A stretch of 64,000 nucleotides of DNA from Trichomonas vaginalis G3 (GCF_026262505.1 NC_067205.1:17980001-18044000), one strand, 5' to 3'; shown: positions 1 through 11,870, counted from the stretch's first letter. Notes: a model not told the origin generated them from the sequence alone. Program-made: numbers and translations.

Positions 1-2388
1 GTATAGGCAATCTAATTGCACACGGAATTCGGAAAATTAAAAAGAATATTTATGAGATTATTAAATCTTATGTAATTCAATGAAAAGTAGATAATATGAA
101 TATCTATAGGCTATATATCAACATATGAGTTTTTGGTTTGACCAATACTATACTAATGTGATCAAATTAATCTGATTTCTTAGATTTTCATTTGAAGCAT
201 TTGCAGTAGTAGGGGTACCTTTATATATTAACATATTAAAAATTGCGCTCCGATTCGCAGTTTCTTCATGATTTTGAGATTGCATTAGATTTCGCGATGC
301 AGAAAAAAATCACTTTAGATTCCCGTCCAACTCTAAGTATAAGCATGTCTCTATATGTAGAAACTGTCTGCGCTATTTATTTCCCGGCTCAAAAAACCAC
401 TGTGTCTGTGTGAGGAAAATACCCATTTTAGGATCCTGGGTAGGGGGTCATGAAAATTTTCCAAGAGTTGGAAATATAGGGTAATAAGTTGGTTGATCAA
501 AGAATTTATTGAATGAATATAAAATTTGAACTTTTGAGATAAGCTTTCATAAAATTTTGTTTTTATATAATGTTCTTAACATCAGTTTTTAAATGTAAAT
601 TTTGTAACAATTTTTTCAATAGGATATCACAATTAATTTTTTATTATTATTATTATTTTTTATTTCAATAAATAAATATGTTTAGTGTATATGGCTTTTG
701 TTTCTATTTCTATGATGAAATTTCTATCGTTTTTAATTGGATTAAGGTTTAAATGAAGGAATAATAAAAATAACCATTAGAGTACTTGATAGGATTGCCA
801 TCGATTTTTAGTTTTGAATATAAAATAACCAAATATAAAAAGCAATAGGGAAAAATATTTCTTGAAGTTTAGTTTGTTCGTTGTTTTGGAATTTTATTAT
901 GAATTGTGAGGTTTAATACAATGTTTTGTTCGGGTTAAAAATTGATAATTTTTTTTATCATCGATAATAAACAATCAAACTAGATGGTATTTTTTACTTA
1001 ACAAAGCTTGATTTTAATTTCTATTCCGGAATTGAAAATACTAAAAAAAATTAACCCAAACATTGCAAGTAGAAAAAAAAAGGAATTAGTGATCACTTTA
1101 AAGAAGAATTGTATAGTCAGTAATTTTTGTCGCTTTTTATGTAATTTATCGAACATATTAAATTTTGGAATGGATAAAAATATAAAAAAAATGAAAATGC
1201 ATGAATTATATTTAATAAGCAATGTAAATTATATCATAGTGAATGGCAGAAAAATGATGCTGTAGAACAAAATTGCGAATATTTTTGAAAATTAAAAAAA
1301 AGAGGGTGATTGCTGTAGATCATTTGAACATCCTGTAGATAGTGCAGGAATAATGCCGAACTTATATATTTTTATCAACAAAAGATTTTCATTTTTCTTG
1401 AATTACTTTTGACACAAAAAAAAGGTTGTTTTTATTTCTAATTTGGAATATATTAATAGAATTGATATTCGTAATTTAAAAATTGATGATGTTGTAAAAA
1501 AAACAATCAGATGGGCGTAAAAATATTTGAAGAAAATGTTAAAAGTTACATGCAGGCATGTGTGGTAAAACGATAACTGAATATATTTTCAATGTATTCC
1601 TAAAATTGTGTGCATTTTAAAATCTTTGCTTTCAAAAAATTGTGTTAAACCGACATACTGAATTGTATGCATTTTCAAAACTTCATTAAATTTATTTACC
1701 GAAATTCTTCGAAATATTTAGGAACTGTTCACACTTTACACATGCAATATTTCAAAAAAATAACAATTCACAAAAATTACTCGAAAAGTGCTTATTTCTC
1801 CATCAAAAGAAAATTGAAACTTCATTTCCTTAAACAATGAAAAGCATTACTCATTCCGGTATATGAAAGCGTTAATAAAATATACATTTCCTCATTGTAT
1901 TAAAAACAATAACAAAATTGCAAAAATGACGATCAAAAATCACTAATTGTTTTTGATAAATAAGATTTATTGATTAAATGGCAAATTTACAATTATTTCA
2001 AAAAAAAATATTCGAATTCAAAAAAAAATCAAGCCATAAATAGAAGATACGTTTTTAAGATATAACATTCCATACAAATACACAAAAAATATGTAATTAT
2101 TTTTTCACATTTTTTTTTATTTTTTGTAAATTACCCGACAATGAATCAAAATGAAATCCAATCTTCATTGTTCCTATTTTAAATTTATTTTGATTGGGAC
2201 TATTTTTATTAAAAACACAAAATATCTTGATTTTTTTCATATTAAACTTTCAAAAATTCATAATTTTTTATTGGACTTGAAAAAATTTAAATTTTAGACA
2301 TGATAATTTTTATTATTAACATTCTCATTCATAAGCAAGAAATGAATGATTGATTTTAAAAAAATTTAACAAAATAAAGAATAGAACA
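1..2388. other. AT-rich stretch without a recognisable gene
   Basis: I see no open frame here with credible protein character. The short frames near 1.0-1.26 kb face each other on both strands and are Lys/Asn/Phe-rich, as chance frames in AT-rich DNA are. A few GC-richer phrases near 300-450 could be remnants of a gene or transposon, but I cannot assign them. Confidence 0.5.
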
Positions 2389-2844
2389 CTAATGCGAATT
2401 CAAAAGTTGAGATATGTCCCTTGGATCAATAGGATTATTGTATTCTATCTCAATTAAATTGATTCTCTCTTCATTTGATTCATCGGAATCAATGTTTCCA
2501 TGAATCAAACTGTGGGCAAATGCAGAGTTCGAGATAAGCGGGAAAATTTTTTCCCAGTTTTCTGCATACCAGCATAGGAGTGCCTGACGATTTCTTTTAG
2601 CCAATCGATCGATTGATAAATTGAGCTTTGAAACAGCATTGTTTGCTAGTAAAAGTAGTGATGCTGATGTGAAGTAACGTCCATATGTTTTTTCCAGAAA
2701 AGCAGAAATGTAGTCGGGCATAACGCCATTTGATTGCAATCTTTTTTGTATTTTTTCATGATCCCTCATGCTTTGAGCAGTGTTCCTTTTATGTCTATTC
2801 GACGGACGTGTTTGCATAATAATATCAATGCATTTGAAAGACAT
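2389..2844 (-). CDS. Small helical protein, trichomonad paralogous family, function unknown
   Basis: This 151-residue frame is one of two related genes in the window; the other is at 63076-63495 on the same strand. Both share a core of about 95 residues: a basic Arg-Thr-Ala-Gln segment, a helical stretch, a Tyr-Gly turn, then IDRLAxRNRxALxCWxAENW (about residues 97-116 here). The core reads as all-alpha and soluble, with no signal peptide or membrane segment. The C-terminal 35 residues are acidic and not shared with the paralogue. The start is the first ATG; a second ATG ten codons in (MQTRPSNRHKR) is also possible. Conservation of the Trp/Asn-rich motif between diverged copies argues that this is a real gene. 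I do not recognise the family. The basic N-terminus and helical core could suit a DNA-binding or adaptor role, but that is inference. Confidence 0.6.
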   Translation of the reverse strand: MSFKCIDIIMQTRPSNRHKRNTAQSMRDHEKIQKRLQSNGVMPDYISAFLEKTYGRYFTSASLLLLANNAVSKLNLSIDRLAKRNRQALLCWYAENWEKIFPLISNSAFAHSLIHGNIDSDESNEERINLIEIEYNNPIDPRDISQLLNSH

Positions 2845-2967
2845 TGAGTTGTTCTTACTGGCTTATATGTAAACTATTCAAAACGACAAGATTTTGTTTT
2901 AATAAAAAATGTTGTTTAAGAAAGAGCAATTAAAATTATAATATTTATTTGTTGAACATAAATTTGA

Positions 2968-3629
2968 TGTTATAGACCGAAAATAGATTTTTTCGGTTTT
3001 CTCTTCAAATAATTGAAAGAATGATACTATTATAGGTTTATTATATTATATAGCATATAATAATGCTATAGCCGAAAATTATAAGTTTTGAGAAGATTGA
3101 ATATAACACAAATAAATTTGAATGTAAGTTAAATTGCTTGTTGTTTTTAATAGCTATTTAATGAGAAATCCAATATTGCAAAATTCAAATTGAATGATTG
3201 AAAGAACAGAAAAAGTCATTCTTTTCAATTTCGAATATGTTTCATTGTATTTATAATTATATGGCAAATAAGATATTTAAACTTGATTTTTGAAGGAAAA
3301 TTCACAAAATTGAATAAATTCAAATAATTTTTATTCAAAATAAACTAGTTATTTGAGTTTAATACTAATTATCTATTCAAACTACAAAGTTTGTAATTTA
3401 AAATATTTTGTGAGATCAGATTGAATTAATTCAAGGTTCTTTTCAATTAATATTAATGACCATATTACGCATTTTCGAACATTCTAAACAAATATATAAA
3501 AATGGGAGACGAATGTTAAATTTGCTAGACATGGGGGAGTTGTCTGCAAAGTTTTAGCTCTTATCTCTAACAAAAAATTAATTTTTAAAAAAATGACCGA
3601 ATACGTTTCACAGCGAGAAAAAAATAAAA
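2968..3629 (+). repeat. 662-bp dispersed repeat, left copy
   Basis: This segment is almost identical to 33500-34163 in the same orientation. It starts at TGTTATAGACCG and contains a self-complementary ATAGCATATAATAATGCTAT stretch. It ends in a GCGAGAAAAAAATAAAA tail. Neither copy has a convincing gene. Each copy lies on the left side of a Maverick: 1.75 kb away for A and about 90 bp away for B. It may be a decayed transposon or a segmental duplication. Confidence 0.75.
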
Positions 3630-3915
3630 GGCAAGATAGAATTTTCTAGACATAAAGAAGTTGTTTACCGAGTTTTAGCTCTTATCTCTAACAAAAAATT
3701 AATTTTTAAAAAATGACCGAATACGTTTCACAGCGAGAAAAAAATAAAAGGCAAGATAGAATTTTCTAGACATAAAGAAGTTGTTTACCGAGTTTTAGCT
3801 CTTATCTCTAACAAAAAATTAATTTTTAAAAAAATGACCGAATACGTTTCACAGCGAGAAAAATAAAAGGCAAGATAGAATTTTCTAGACATAAAGAAGT
3901 TGTCTAACAAGTGTC
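3518..3915 (+). repeat. Tandem repeat, about 121-bp unit, three units plus a partial
   Basis: Units contain TTTTAGCTCTTATCTCTAAC, a poly-A-rich middle, and TGACCGAATACGTTTCACAG followed by a GCGAGAAAAAAATAAAA tail. The first unit overlaps the end of the 662-bp repeat. The other copy of that repeat (33500-34163) carries only one unit, so the array expanded here after the duplication, or contracted there. The 400 bp after the array hold nothing I recognise. Confidence 0.8.
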
Positions 3916-4319
3916 AGCTGTTACTTCTTCTCAATACTGATATAAAATAAAAATTTTTATTATTTATTTAACCTTTATTGTTTCATTAAACTTCATTTAT
4001 TTTATATTATAGTTTTATTCTTTTAGCTACTTGTAAAATAATCTAATTTTATATCATCATTTTACCGGATTATTCTTCAGTACATCGATTGTGTATCTAA
4101 AATAATATCATTATCCTTATTCTGTTTTTTCCAAAATTCTTTTAAATATCTTTTTTGGTTAGATTACTTTATACTTTTTACTTTTATTTTTTAATTTCAA
4201 AAAAAATTTGGTGATTGTTCTATTCTGTTACAATGTGCATTATCATATTCTAATGAATTATTCATTACATACATTTAAAAAAACTTGTTAAAAATGAAAT
4301 TAAAAAATTATGTTTATTA

Positions 4320-5289
4320 TTACGCTGTGAATGTGTCAACAGCGGTCATGCCTGTATCTGTATCCCATATTTGCCACAACCTTTCTGTATCTGCATTTGT
4401 GTATTTCGGTTTCAGCTGATGCATTTGATTTGGCGTGTAATTTGTTCCGGTTAATGGATTAATTGGGAGATCTTCATGCGGTGTGTTATTATTGTACTCC
4501 CAAATAAAGACAGGAATAGCCTGAATGCTTTGGCAGCACTCCAATGTCGGCCAGAATCTCTCAATCTTCCCATTTTGGTAGGGAGAATGAGAGTCTGTAT
4601 GCCGCCATTGGACGCCCCAAAGATCAAGTAGATCTTGAAAGGCGCCCCTATTTTCTGAACCGTTGTCGGTCCAGAAACAATAAGGGGGCCAAATTCAATG
4701 AAGGCGGAAGCCGCAACGTTCGCTGTCGTCGCTGCCAGCATATCTGGTATTTTATACACGCTAGGACTTTGCGGCTAAAATCGTCGATTATGCCATAAAT
4801 ATACTGGCCACGAACACCCCTAAAATAATGAACATCTGCGTGAGATAAGATTGGGTGAAAGCGTCCAATATCTTACTGCTGTTTCTGGCCCGGCATGCTC
4901 TAATCGCGTCTTGGTGAAATGATTTTCTTTGAAGTATCTGCGTACTTCTCTATAAGATACATCAATTTGTTGTAATTTCAAACGTTTCCATTGTTTTGTT
5001 TGACCACAGGAAAGGCCCAGTGGTCATGTATCACAGCAAGAGCTTTGATTTGGTCGTAGGGATTGACCCTACGACCTTTCTTGCCTTTAGGCAATGGGAT
5101 ATTCTGTAAGCTAAATTTGATTTTGTAAAAAAGATTTTGAAACATCTAAATATTTGAAATCATTTGATTGAAGGGTTGGGCGATGGGAACATGGGTGCAA
5201 GCTTCTTCCCATGTCATTTTACCTTCTTCAATCTGATTGGAAATACCAATTAGGTAAATTCGATCGACATACCCTTTGTAAGGATTCAT
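4320..5289 (-). pseudogene. IS481/Ginger-like integrase-type (rve, DDE) transposase, decayed
   Basis: Read on the minus strand, the block begins MNPYKGYVDRIYLIGISNQI and ends near AVDTFTA. A GVRGQYIYGIIDDFSRKVLA segment (first catalytic Asp region) is followed by a GVQWRHTDSHSPYQNGKIER segment, the typical surroundings of the catalytic Glu in IS481, IS3 and Ginger-type transposases. A C-terminal YNNNTPHEDLPINPLTG segment follows. It is clearly different from the Maverick integrases at 26288 and 39487. It is broken in a few places and no terminal repeats were found around it. It is also less AT-rich than its surroundings, which fits a transferred or recently arrived element. Whether it belongs to a bacterial-type IS481 or a eukaryotic Ginger lineage cannot be settled by reading alone. 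Confidence 0.65.
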
Positions 5290-5380
5290 TCTAATGAAGT
5301 ACGTTAACAATCAAAATATTCTATAAGTGTCTAGTATGGAATTCAAAAGAATAAAGAAAATGGTAACGTAAATAAACGTA

Positions 5381-5757
5381 AGTAGTAGGATATGAAGGGT
5401 TTAGTGACTTTTTTTGTAAACGTAAGAATTCATACAATATTGAACGATTTTGTATCATTTTTTTTAACATATGAAGTAAAAAATGTATGATTCTTACGGT
5501 TTTTATTCTTACGTTTTTGAATAAATCAAGATTTAAAAAATTTTCAAAATTGTAAGACATTTACACTCAGCCCAAACATAATGAAATAAATCATTAAAAA
5601 ATTAACATTAATTTTAAAATAATTTATTTTTTATCTTTTATAAAAGAAGCTATATATAGATGATGTCAGATATTCCGCGATTAATTAAACATTGTTAAAT
5701 CCTGAATGAATCAATGGAGTCATAATCAAAGACCTCATAAACGAGTAAAAGAAATTA
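5381..5757 (+). repeat. Maverick A left terminal inverted repeat
   Basis: It matches the reverse complement of 32622-32977 and both ends of element B. The outer end is AGTAGTAGGATATGAAGGGT. The repeat holds two small divergent frames: one reading outward (protein start MSYNFENFLNLDLFKNVRIK) and one reading inward (MSDIPRLIKHCINPEW type). A TATATATAG box lies just upstream of the inward one. Confidence 0.85.
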
Positions 5758-5869
5758 GAAATAATTATTTTCATGAATGAAGGATTCACTACCATAATGA
5801 AATAAAAAATAAACTTTAAAAATTCATGTCTTACATTTTTGAATAATTTATTTTTTTATTTTGTATGAA

Positions 5870-6338
5870 ATGAGTGAATCAAAATTCGTGACTGTAAATC
5901 AATTAATGAATAAACTTTCACCAATTCTCACCCAGGTTAAACAAGTAGACGTTTATTTTGATGATTACATACAAAGTTTATTTTATAAAGGTAAGTTTAA
6001 TATTAAACCTATTGCTTTTGCATTTGATGGTAAATTAATCGAAAATTCAAAAATTTGGGAATTAATTCCGGATATTGAATTTATACAAATATAAGGATAA
6101 ATGTTTAAACAACAAAACCACCTCACTAAAGTTCTTTGTAGATTAATGATTAAAACTGAGGAAAAAGAATTTAACGGGTTTAAATATCATCCGTGTAAAA
6201 TTTAGAACTTGGTAACGAAAAACTTCAGAAAAAATTAAACGATAGACTATCAAAAGATAAATTGAAAGAGTAAATAAACTCGCTAAAGGTAATGGTAATG
6301 ATGAAGAAGAATTTGATGAGTTCAACATTGAACTTTAA
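5870..6338 (+). pseudogene. Maverick A, first unknown gene (left end)
   Basis: This is the counterpart of the 156-residue open frame in B at 54636-55106. The protein begins MSESKFVTVNQLMNKLSPIL and carries an aromatic VDVYFDDYIQSLFYKGKF segment. The start is the ATG in the GAAATGAGTG context shared by several genes of the element. The block is broken in about two or three places. Function unknown. Confidence 0.6.
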
Positions 6339-6342
6339 GAAA

Positions 6343-6681
6343 CTAATGATTATTTGAATTTATGAAATCAATTATTTGATTCATTCTTTTCAATCTCTTC
6401 TATTCTTTTTGTTAAATCATCTATTTTCATTAATGAGGTGATTCTTGATTGAGGAATAGATTTCAAACTAACCACTCCTTTTATTTTGAAATTTTGAATC
6501 CATCAATTTAAACATTTATTCAATTTACATGTTGTCAATTCTTCAAATAATTTTTATTATTAGCATAATAGTCATTAAATTCTTCAACAGATGAAAAATT
6601 TTTTATTTTAGTAATTGGTTTAACAACGTTTATTTTTTGTTGAACATTTTCACTTTCATTTATTTTTAAAATCGGTTTCAT
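6343..6681 (-). pseudogene. Maverick A, unknown gene with C-terminal coiled-coil stretch
   Basis: Counterpart of B 54263-54631. It starts at the ATG in ATGAAACCGATTTT, directly behind a T-rich, TAAATG-type leader. The C-terminal part (LTKRIEEIEERMNQIIDF in B) has a heptad pattern, which suggests a small oligomeric protein. It is convergent with the preceding gene, with almost no spacing. Broken; function unknown. Confidence 0.5.
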
Positions 6682-6744
6682 TTATCATTAAATAAATTAG
6701 AATATAAGTGATGAATAATTTTTTTAATTAATATTAAATCAGAA

Positions 6745-6980
6745 ATGGCGGCAGGATTCTTTAAAAAATTATGGGATGGAATTAAGAAAGCTGCGGGTTG
6801 GGTTCATAAAAAGATTATTAAACCCATTGCAAACTTTTTGGCACCAGTAGCGAAAACGGCAGGAACTATCATAGGTGGGGTATTAGGTACTAAAGCAGGT
6901 AATCCGGCGATGGGAGCACAAGCAGGTAACGCAATTGTGGAATAGCTGAAGGAATACTTAATAAAATAGGAGGTAGATAG
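6745..6980 (+). pseudogene. Maverick A, small amphipathic cationic protein 1
   Basis: The frame begins MAAGFFKKLWDGIKKAAGWV. This is an amphipathic, Lys-rich, Trp-containing helix, followed by a Gly/Ala-rich hydrophobic segment (AKTAGTIIGGVLGTKAG). The arrangement resembles membrane-active capsid proteins such as adenovirus protein VI, or phage pore peptides. That is analogy, not homology. It lies next to the capsid gene and faces a second protein with the same N-terminus (7015-7223). Leader ATTAAATCAGAAATG is shared with the KilA-N gene of element B. About one break. Confidence 0.55.
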
Positions 6981-7014
6981 TGGAAAAATAAATTATTTTA
7001 AAATTATTTTTATC

Positions 7015-7223
7015 TTAGTATCGGTTGTATCTTTGATAAACTTTTTCTCCTTTATTTAAAACTTCTCTTATTGGGGCAGCTTTGGTGTTATTGATTCAGC
7101 AACGTCACTAATTGCTTCTTTATTCTTAAATATCCAATTTGCACCCTTCTTCAATGTTTCCCAAACTTTACTCGCTCCTCTTTTTACTTTATCCCACAGT
7201 TTCTTAAATATACCTGCAGCCAT
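7015..7223 (-). pseudogene. Maverick A, small amphipathic cationic protein 2
   Basis: It begins MAAGIFKKLWD and then has a Lys/Trp-rich amphipathic stretch, so it shares its N-terminus with the protein at 6745. The C-terminal half differs: it is charged and lacks the Gly/Ala-rich hydrophobic segment. The pair looks like an old duplication with convergent orientation, conserved in both Mavericks. Probably a minor virion component. Broken at about one place here. Confidence 0.5.
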
Positions 7224-7291
7224 AGTTGATTATTTCATTAAAATTAAAAATTCATTTTCATCTTTAATTTTGATTTTTTATTTATTAATAA

Positions 7292-8917
7292 ATGACGACT
7301 AACTATTTGGTGCCAAACACTAAACCGATTAATGGAAATGTGTTTTCATTCATTCGAAAAGATAAATGAAATATTCGCAAAGAATGACGGTAGAAGAATA
7401 TAAGAACTTGAAAGTTCATGCTATGACTCTGATGCTCCATATTTTGATGATAAACAAACTCATTTAAGAATTACAAATCCGGCTCATGATGTGAACCAAT
7501 TAGGTGACACATATATTAAACGCAAAGTTAAGCAACTCTAGTTTCAAATAAAGCTTTCACATGTGATGCCGCTTTTAAATGCATGCGTTTATTCGTTGGT
7601 TACAAATCATCAAATCAAAGCTTTAAACAATTAGAAGTAGAACCGAAAGAGGTGATGCCGGTTATCTTCAGATGGATTGCGCCTGAATCTTTCGCATTTG
7701 CAACATATAAACCAAAATCAGAAAGAAAGTTAAAAAGTTTGTTCATTCGTTATATAATAATGTTCAAAAATATGATAACTCAGTATGTGGTAAATATATT
7801 GACCCTTCAGAAGTTTTCAAGAAAGCAAATGAAGAAGTTGATGTCACTTTTGATATGATTATTCCGGTAAATGATTTGTTAGCATTTCAGGCGTTCGATG
7901 ATTATCCTAAATCATTTAGTGATATCATTCTTAAATATTATGTTTTCAGGGATACTTTAGTATTTTGTCAGGTTGACCCGTTAAGAGTTGCTGATTTACA
8001 AAATTACGTTTATGAAAAGATAACTGATGAAATTATGAAAAGATTATGAATCATGTTTAAAATATGATCGCAAATTCCAACAAATCGGACTTCCTACCAA
8101 ATTAATTACAAGCTTAGCCGCTACATCTGCTGAGGCAACAGTTGATGACGTTATTATTTCATGCACAAAGATGGAAGTTAGAGGATAAATGCATTACACC
8201 AGGATACGGTTTAATTGAAGAATCAGTTAAAGCAATACCACGTTTATTTAGTAAGGAAGATCCATTCATGATTCCAGCTCAACATATGACGTTCGTTCAC
8301 TAAATGGAGGTTGCATCACTCCTGAAGGTATTAGCTCGGATTTCTCATACGCTCTTCATAATGTTACAGATGTTGTGTTAACATTTCCGAAGAATGCAAT
8401 GCAAAGAACAGTTTTAGAAAATCAATGCTTCGAGGTCTTCAGGTCACTATAGATTCCAGAAACTTCCCCGATCAAGCGATGACCCAGTGGGCGACATATT
8501 CTTTACACGTATGCTTCAAGCTTCTGATTTAGATGGAGTGAATGAATGCACGGAAGAATACGAGGACTCATTAACTAGACCACTGAATGCAGATGATGGC
8601 ACGCCATCAGCTAGAACATGAAAGACCAAACTTCATTCTTATGCACTATTCCAGTTCAACGTAATGGAGCGGGTATATTCTTTGATGGATTAGAAACTTT
8701 CAACTCACAAGTTACAGTACAAGTGAAAGCTTATCCAATCATTCAGGTGAAAATGACACTTACTGTTCAAAGGTGACAAATCCTCCTCAGGTTTGGTTTA
8801 CTAGGACTAACATATTGGACATGGACACCGGACGAAGGTTTGAAATATCATCCAACAGGTACACCACCACAGTATAGAAGTTCATATGATGAAATATTGA
8901 TGAATAGAAATGTTTAA
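7292..8917 (+). pseudogene. Maverick A probable major capsid protein
   Basis: Counterpart of B 52029-53659. The start MTTNYLVPNTKPINGNVFSF follows a T-rich leader and TAAATG. Length (about 540 codons) and position directly before the packaging ATPase fit a Polinton double-jelly-roll capsid protein. The C-terminal part is rich in Trp, Tyr and Pro and in beta-type stretches such as NGAGIFFDGLETFNSQVTVQ. I cannot confirm the fold from sequence alone, so the call rests mostly on context. Broken in roughly eight places. Confidence 0.55.
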
Positions 8918-8941
8918 AATTATAAATTTATTTTTGATTAA

Positions 8942-9763
8942 ATGGATTTAAATTCATCCACCCTTATGAAGAATTAGCGGGAGTATATAATACATACGTA
9001 GATGATATGATTAATGAAGCATTGAGTGATAATAGAAATGCTCTATCTAAGGAAAAATTAATGAAAATTCCATATTCTGAATGTTACTTAAATTCAATCA
9101 CTGCAGCAATTGGTAAACAGAATAAAGGTAAAACATTAACGATATTAAAACAAATTATCATTATTGCTAACACTTCCCCCTATTCACATGTGTTAATTAT
9201 ATCAACCGTTCAGGTTCACCTTCAGATGATACATTTGAATCTTTACATTTAATCAAAATTCCAATTATTTATTTATCACAAGAAGAAGCAGAAGATTATT
9301 TAAAAAACTTTTAATGTATAAAGAATTAATAATACAATCAAGAAGCAAGGATTAGAGGATAAAAATTATTGATAAACAACAGGATGAATTATTTGAAACA
9401 CTTTCTATTTCAAATTTTGATAGAGAATTTTTGCATTCACTCATTTTTCTAGATGATGCAGTGAAATCAAAACTAATAACAAATGAGAAATCATATTTTA
9501 ATCAGTTATTAACTCAATGTCGACACATTCAGTGTTCATTCTTTATGGCTGTTCAATATTTCAAAGCATTAAGCACAAACATTAAATCAAATCTATCAAC
9601 ACTTTTCATTTTCAGTGGGTTTAGTCGTCAACAGTTGAACGTTATGCTTTATCAAGTGAATTTACCAATGAGCATTAATGAACTTTACACACAATATCAG
9701 CAATTAGGTGAACATGGAAAAATAATAGTTGATTTAAATAAAGGAAGTGTTAAATTTGATTAA
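8942..9763 (+). pseudogene. Maverick A genome-packaging ATPase (FtsK/HerA, A32-like)
   Basis: A Walker A-type AAIGKQNKGKTLTILKQI segment is followed, about 110 residues on, by Walker B MHSLIFLDDAVKS. A C-terminal motif, FIFSGFSRQQLNVMLYQ, has the spacing of viral packaging ATPases. The family threads DNA into a preformed capsid. It lies 24 bp after the capsid gene and starts at TTAAATGGATTT. Broken in about four places. Confidence 0.75.
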
Positions 9764-9802
9764 CTTTTTATAATTAATTTATTTTTTTATTTATAATTAA
9801 AC

Positions 9803-10697
9803 ATGACAAAATGGCAAATCTTCTACAGGTTCCATTAAAACAAGGAACAAACAAAAAGGGCATATAATAGAACTATGAAAGTTCCTGATGGAATGAAAGA
9901 ATTAGTTCATATTGTTGCTGGTCTTCAAAAAGATGTTAAACAAATGAGAAACGTTTTAACATTACCAGAAGCTCAAGCATATGCCAAACGTCAAGGTCCA
10001 AATTGGGAAGCACACGAAGCAGACATTACGGGTCCAAATGGAAAACCTGATGGTATAAATGAAGTTTTCGTTACTGATGGTCAAGGTAATATTAAAGTCA
10101 TAAATGGTTATAAATTAACTATATCTGATTATCCTAAACGTAAAGCATATAATGAACGTTATCCTATGCAATTTGATGAAAATGGAAAAGCTGTTAAACA
10201 ATACATTGGAGAAGGTGAAAATGGTCCAATTAATTCATACCGTTATAATCCATATTCTTATTTCAATGAAGAATTAAATGCTATTGAAGAGGGACGGATG
10301 GATTACCACGATATTCTAACCAGTTTGATGGTCAATATGCAAATATTAGACCTGAAATTTCAGCTAAGAAATTCTTTAAAGTTGCTTTATTCGATCCAGT
10401 TTTCGCAAATGTTAAAGATGAACTTAAACAGCAATTCCAACCAATTATAGTAGCAAGAATTGCATCAGTGCTTTATCTCAAGCATTCAAAGATTTAATTA
10501 AGAAACCATTATATCAGCAACGAGGTTTAACTTATGATTTAGTTAAGGAATTAGATAAAAGAAAATTTGAGAAATCAGATGATTATAAGAATGCAATTAA
10601 TGAATATATTAGGTCTATTAATTACAATGAACCAGCTAAAAATCAACTTCAAGAACAAATACAGGGAATAATAGATTCAAAACTTCCAGCAAAATAA
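9803..10697 (+). pseudogene. Maverick A virion-type protein of unknown function
   Basis: Counterpart of B 50245-51142. A long open part starts at [20 protein letters not shown] and contains a well-conserved block ([20 protein letters not shown]). That block probably forms a compact beta-rich domain. The C-terminal third is helical and charged. Conservation between copies and position after the packaging ATPase suggest a structural protein. I do not recognise the family. Broken in about two places. Confidence 0.5.
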
Positions 10698-10730
10698 AAG
10701 TTTAAATATATTTTTTTTATTCGAATATAA

Positions 10731-11396
10731 ATGAGAAGACGTTTCACTAGTCAAAAGAACACTAACGCAAAAGCAGAGATTACGGTTGGTTATAACGTAA
10801 ATGATGATAAATCACGAATTATTCAAAATGTTAAAGTTAATGTTAGCCCTGAATTAACAAGGTCAGCAACTCAACCAAATTTATTAACTCGTGACTTACC
10901 GAAAAAGGAGGAGGAGCAAAATAAAAGAAGATAGAGACCCAATCATTTTATCTGACCCCGGTAAAAACCTGTTGAAATTCCCACTTATCCAACATACCCC
11001 CACCTCTTTCATCAAACATCGAGAACCCATATAAAATAGACATTAATTCTGAATTAATGAAAATTTACCGTGATATAATAATTAATAATTATGATTCAAT
11101 AATAAATTTAATTGACCAATCCGGTTTAATTATTTTACCTTATGAATCATTAATTCACATTATCGCCATTCTTTGTGATGTTCAAGATTCAGACGTTAAG
11201 ATTCAATTTTCATAGATGATGAGGTTTCATGCTGCGGAACAGTTGCAAAAATAAATCCTATAAAGGATATTAGCACAATTAAGATATCAAAAACGGAACA
11301 ACAACTGAACTTCATTTAACATATAATGATATTTATAATAAAATAGTTGATGAATATAAAATATCACTTGAAAAATTCTTTGTTAAGGCTATTTAA
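10731..11396 (+). pseudogene. Maverick A gene block of unknown function
   Basis: It starts MRRRFTSQKNTNAKAEITVG after a TATAAATG leader. A Pro-rich middle is followed by a helical and then beta-like stretch (INNYDSIINLIDQSGLIILP). It could be one gene or two closely spaced ones. The end overlaps the convergent gene at 11393-11870 by a few bases. The basic N-terminus would suit nucleic-acid contact. Broken in a few places. Confidence 0.45.
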
Positions 11397-11870
11397 TATT
11401 CAAGCATTAACATTATCGAATAATAATCCTTTGAATCATAATCAATAATAATTGACCTTTCACCAGTTTCTATCGTTTGTTTTATTTCTTTTTTTCCCCA
11501 CTATCCGATCGGTCATTGTAATTGTTTTTGTTATAGTATCAGCTTTATCTTTAACTTCAATCTTTTTTCCATCGGGATATTTAAACCAAAATTCCAAAAA
11601 TTCGATATTGTCAATCTGTTCATATTTTAATCTATCAATTACATTTTTAATACCATCTGAAAATCTTATGAAATGGTCATTATATGGGTTTGATTGAACT
11701 AAATTTGAATGAAGTGAAATATAACCTGTTGATGAATATGACACTGACTCATATTTTCTGAAAACACTAAAATTTATAACATGAATGAATTTCTTATTCG
11801 TTGAATTTATGAATTCTTGAGGTAATCTTATTCTAGTTTTATTTATCACTGGAAAATAACGCTTTACCAT
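11393..11870 (-). pseudogene. Maverick A unknown gene (MVKRYFPVINK type)
   Basis: Counterpart of the open frame B 49069-49548. The preferred start is MVKRYFPVINK, because this ATG sits in a compact divergent promoter shared with the gene at 11891. The protein is beta-rich, with no transmembrane segment. A minor capsid (penton-like) protein is one guess, but nothing proves it. Broken near its C-terminal part. Confidence 0.45.

Noticed and set aside
998-1265. Facing small frames at about 1.0-1.26 kb
   Set aside because: Low-complexity Lys/Phe/Ile frames on both strands of the same AT-rich DNA; nothing supports either.
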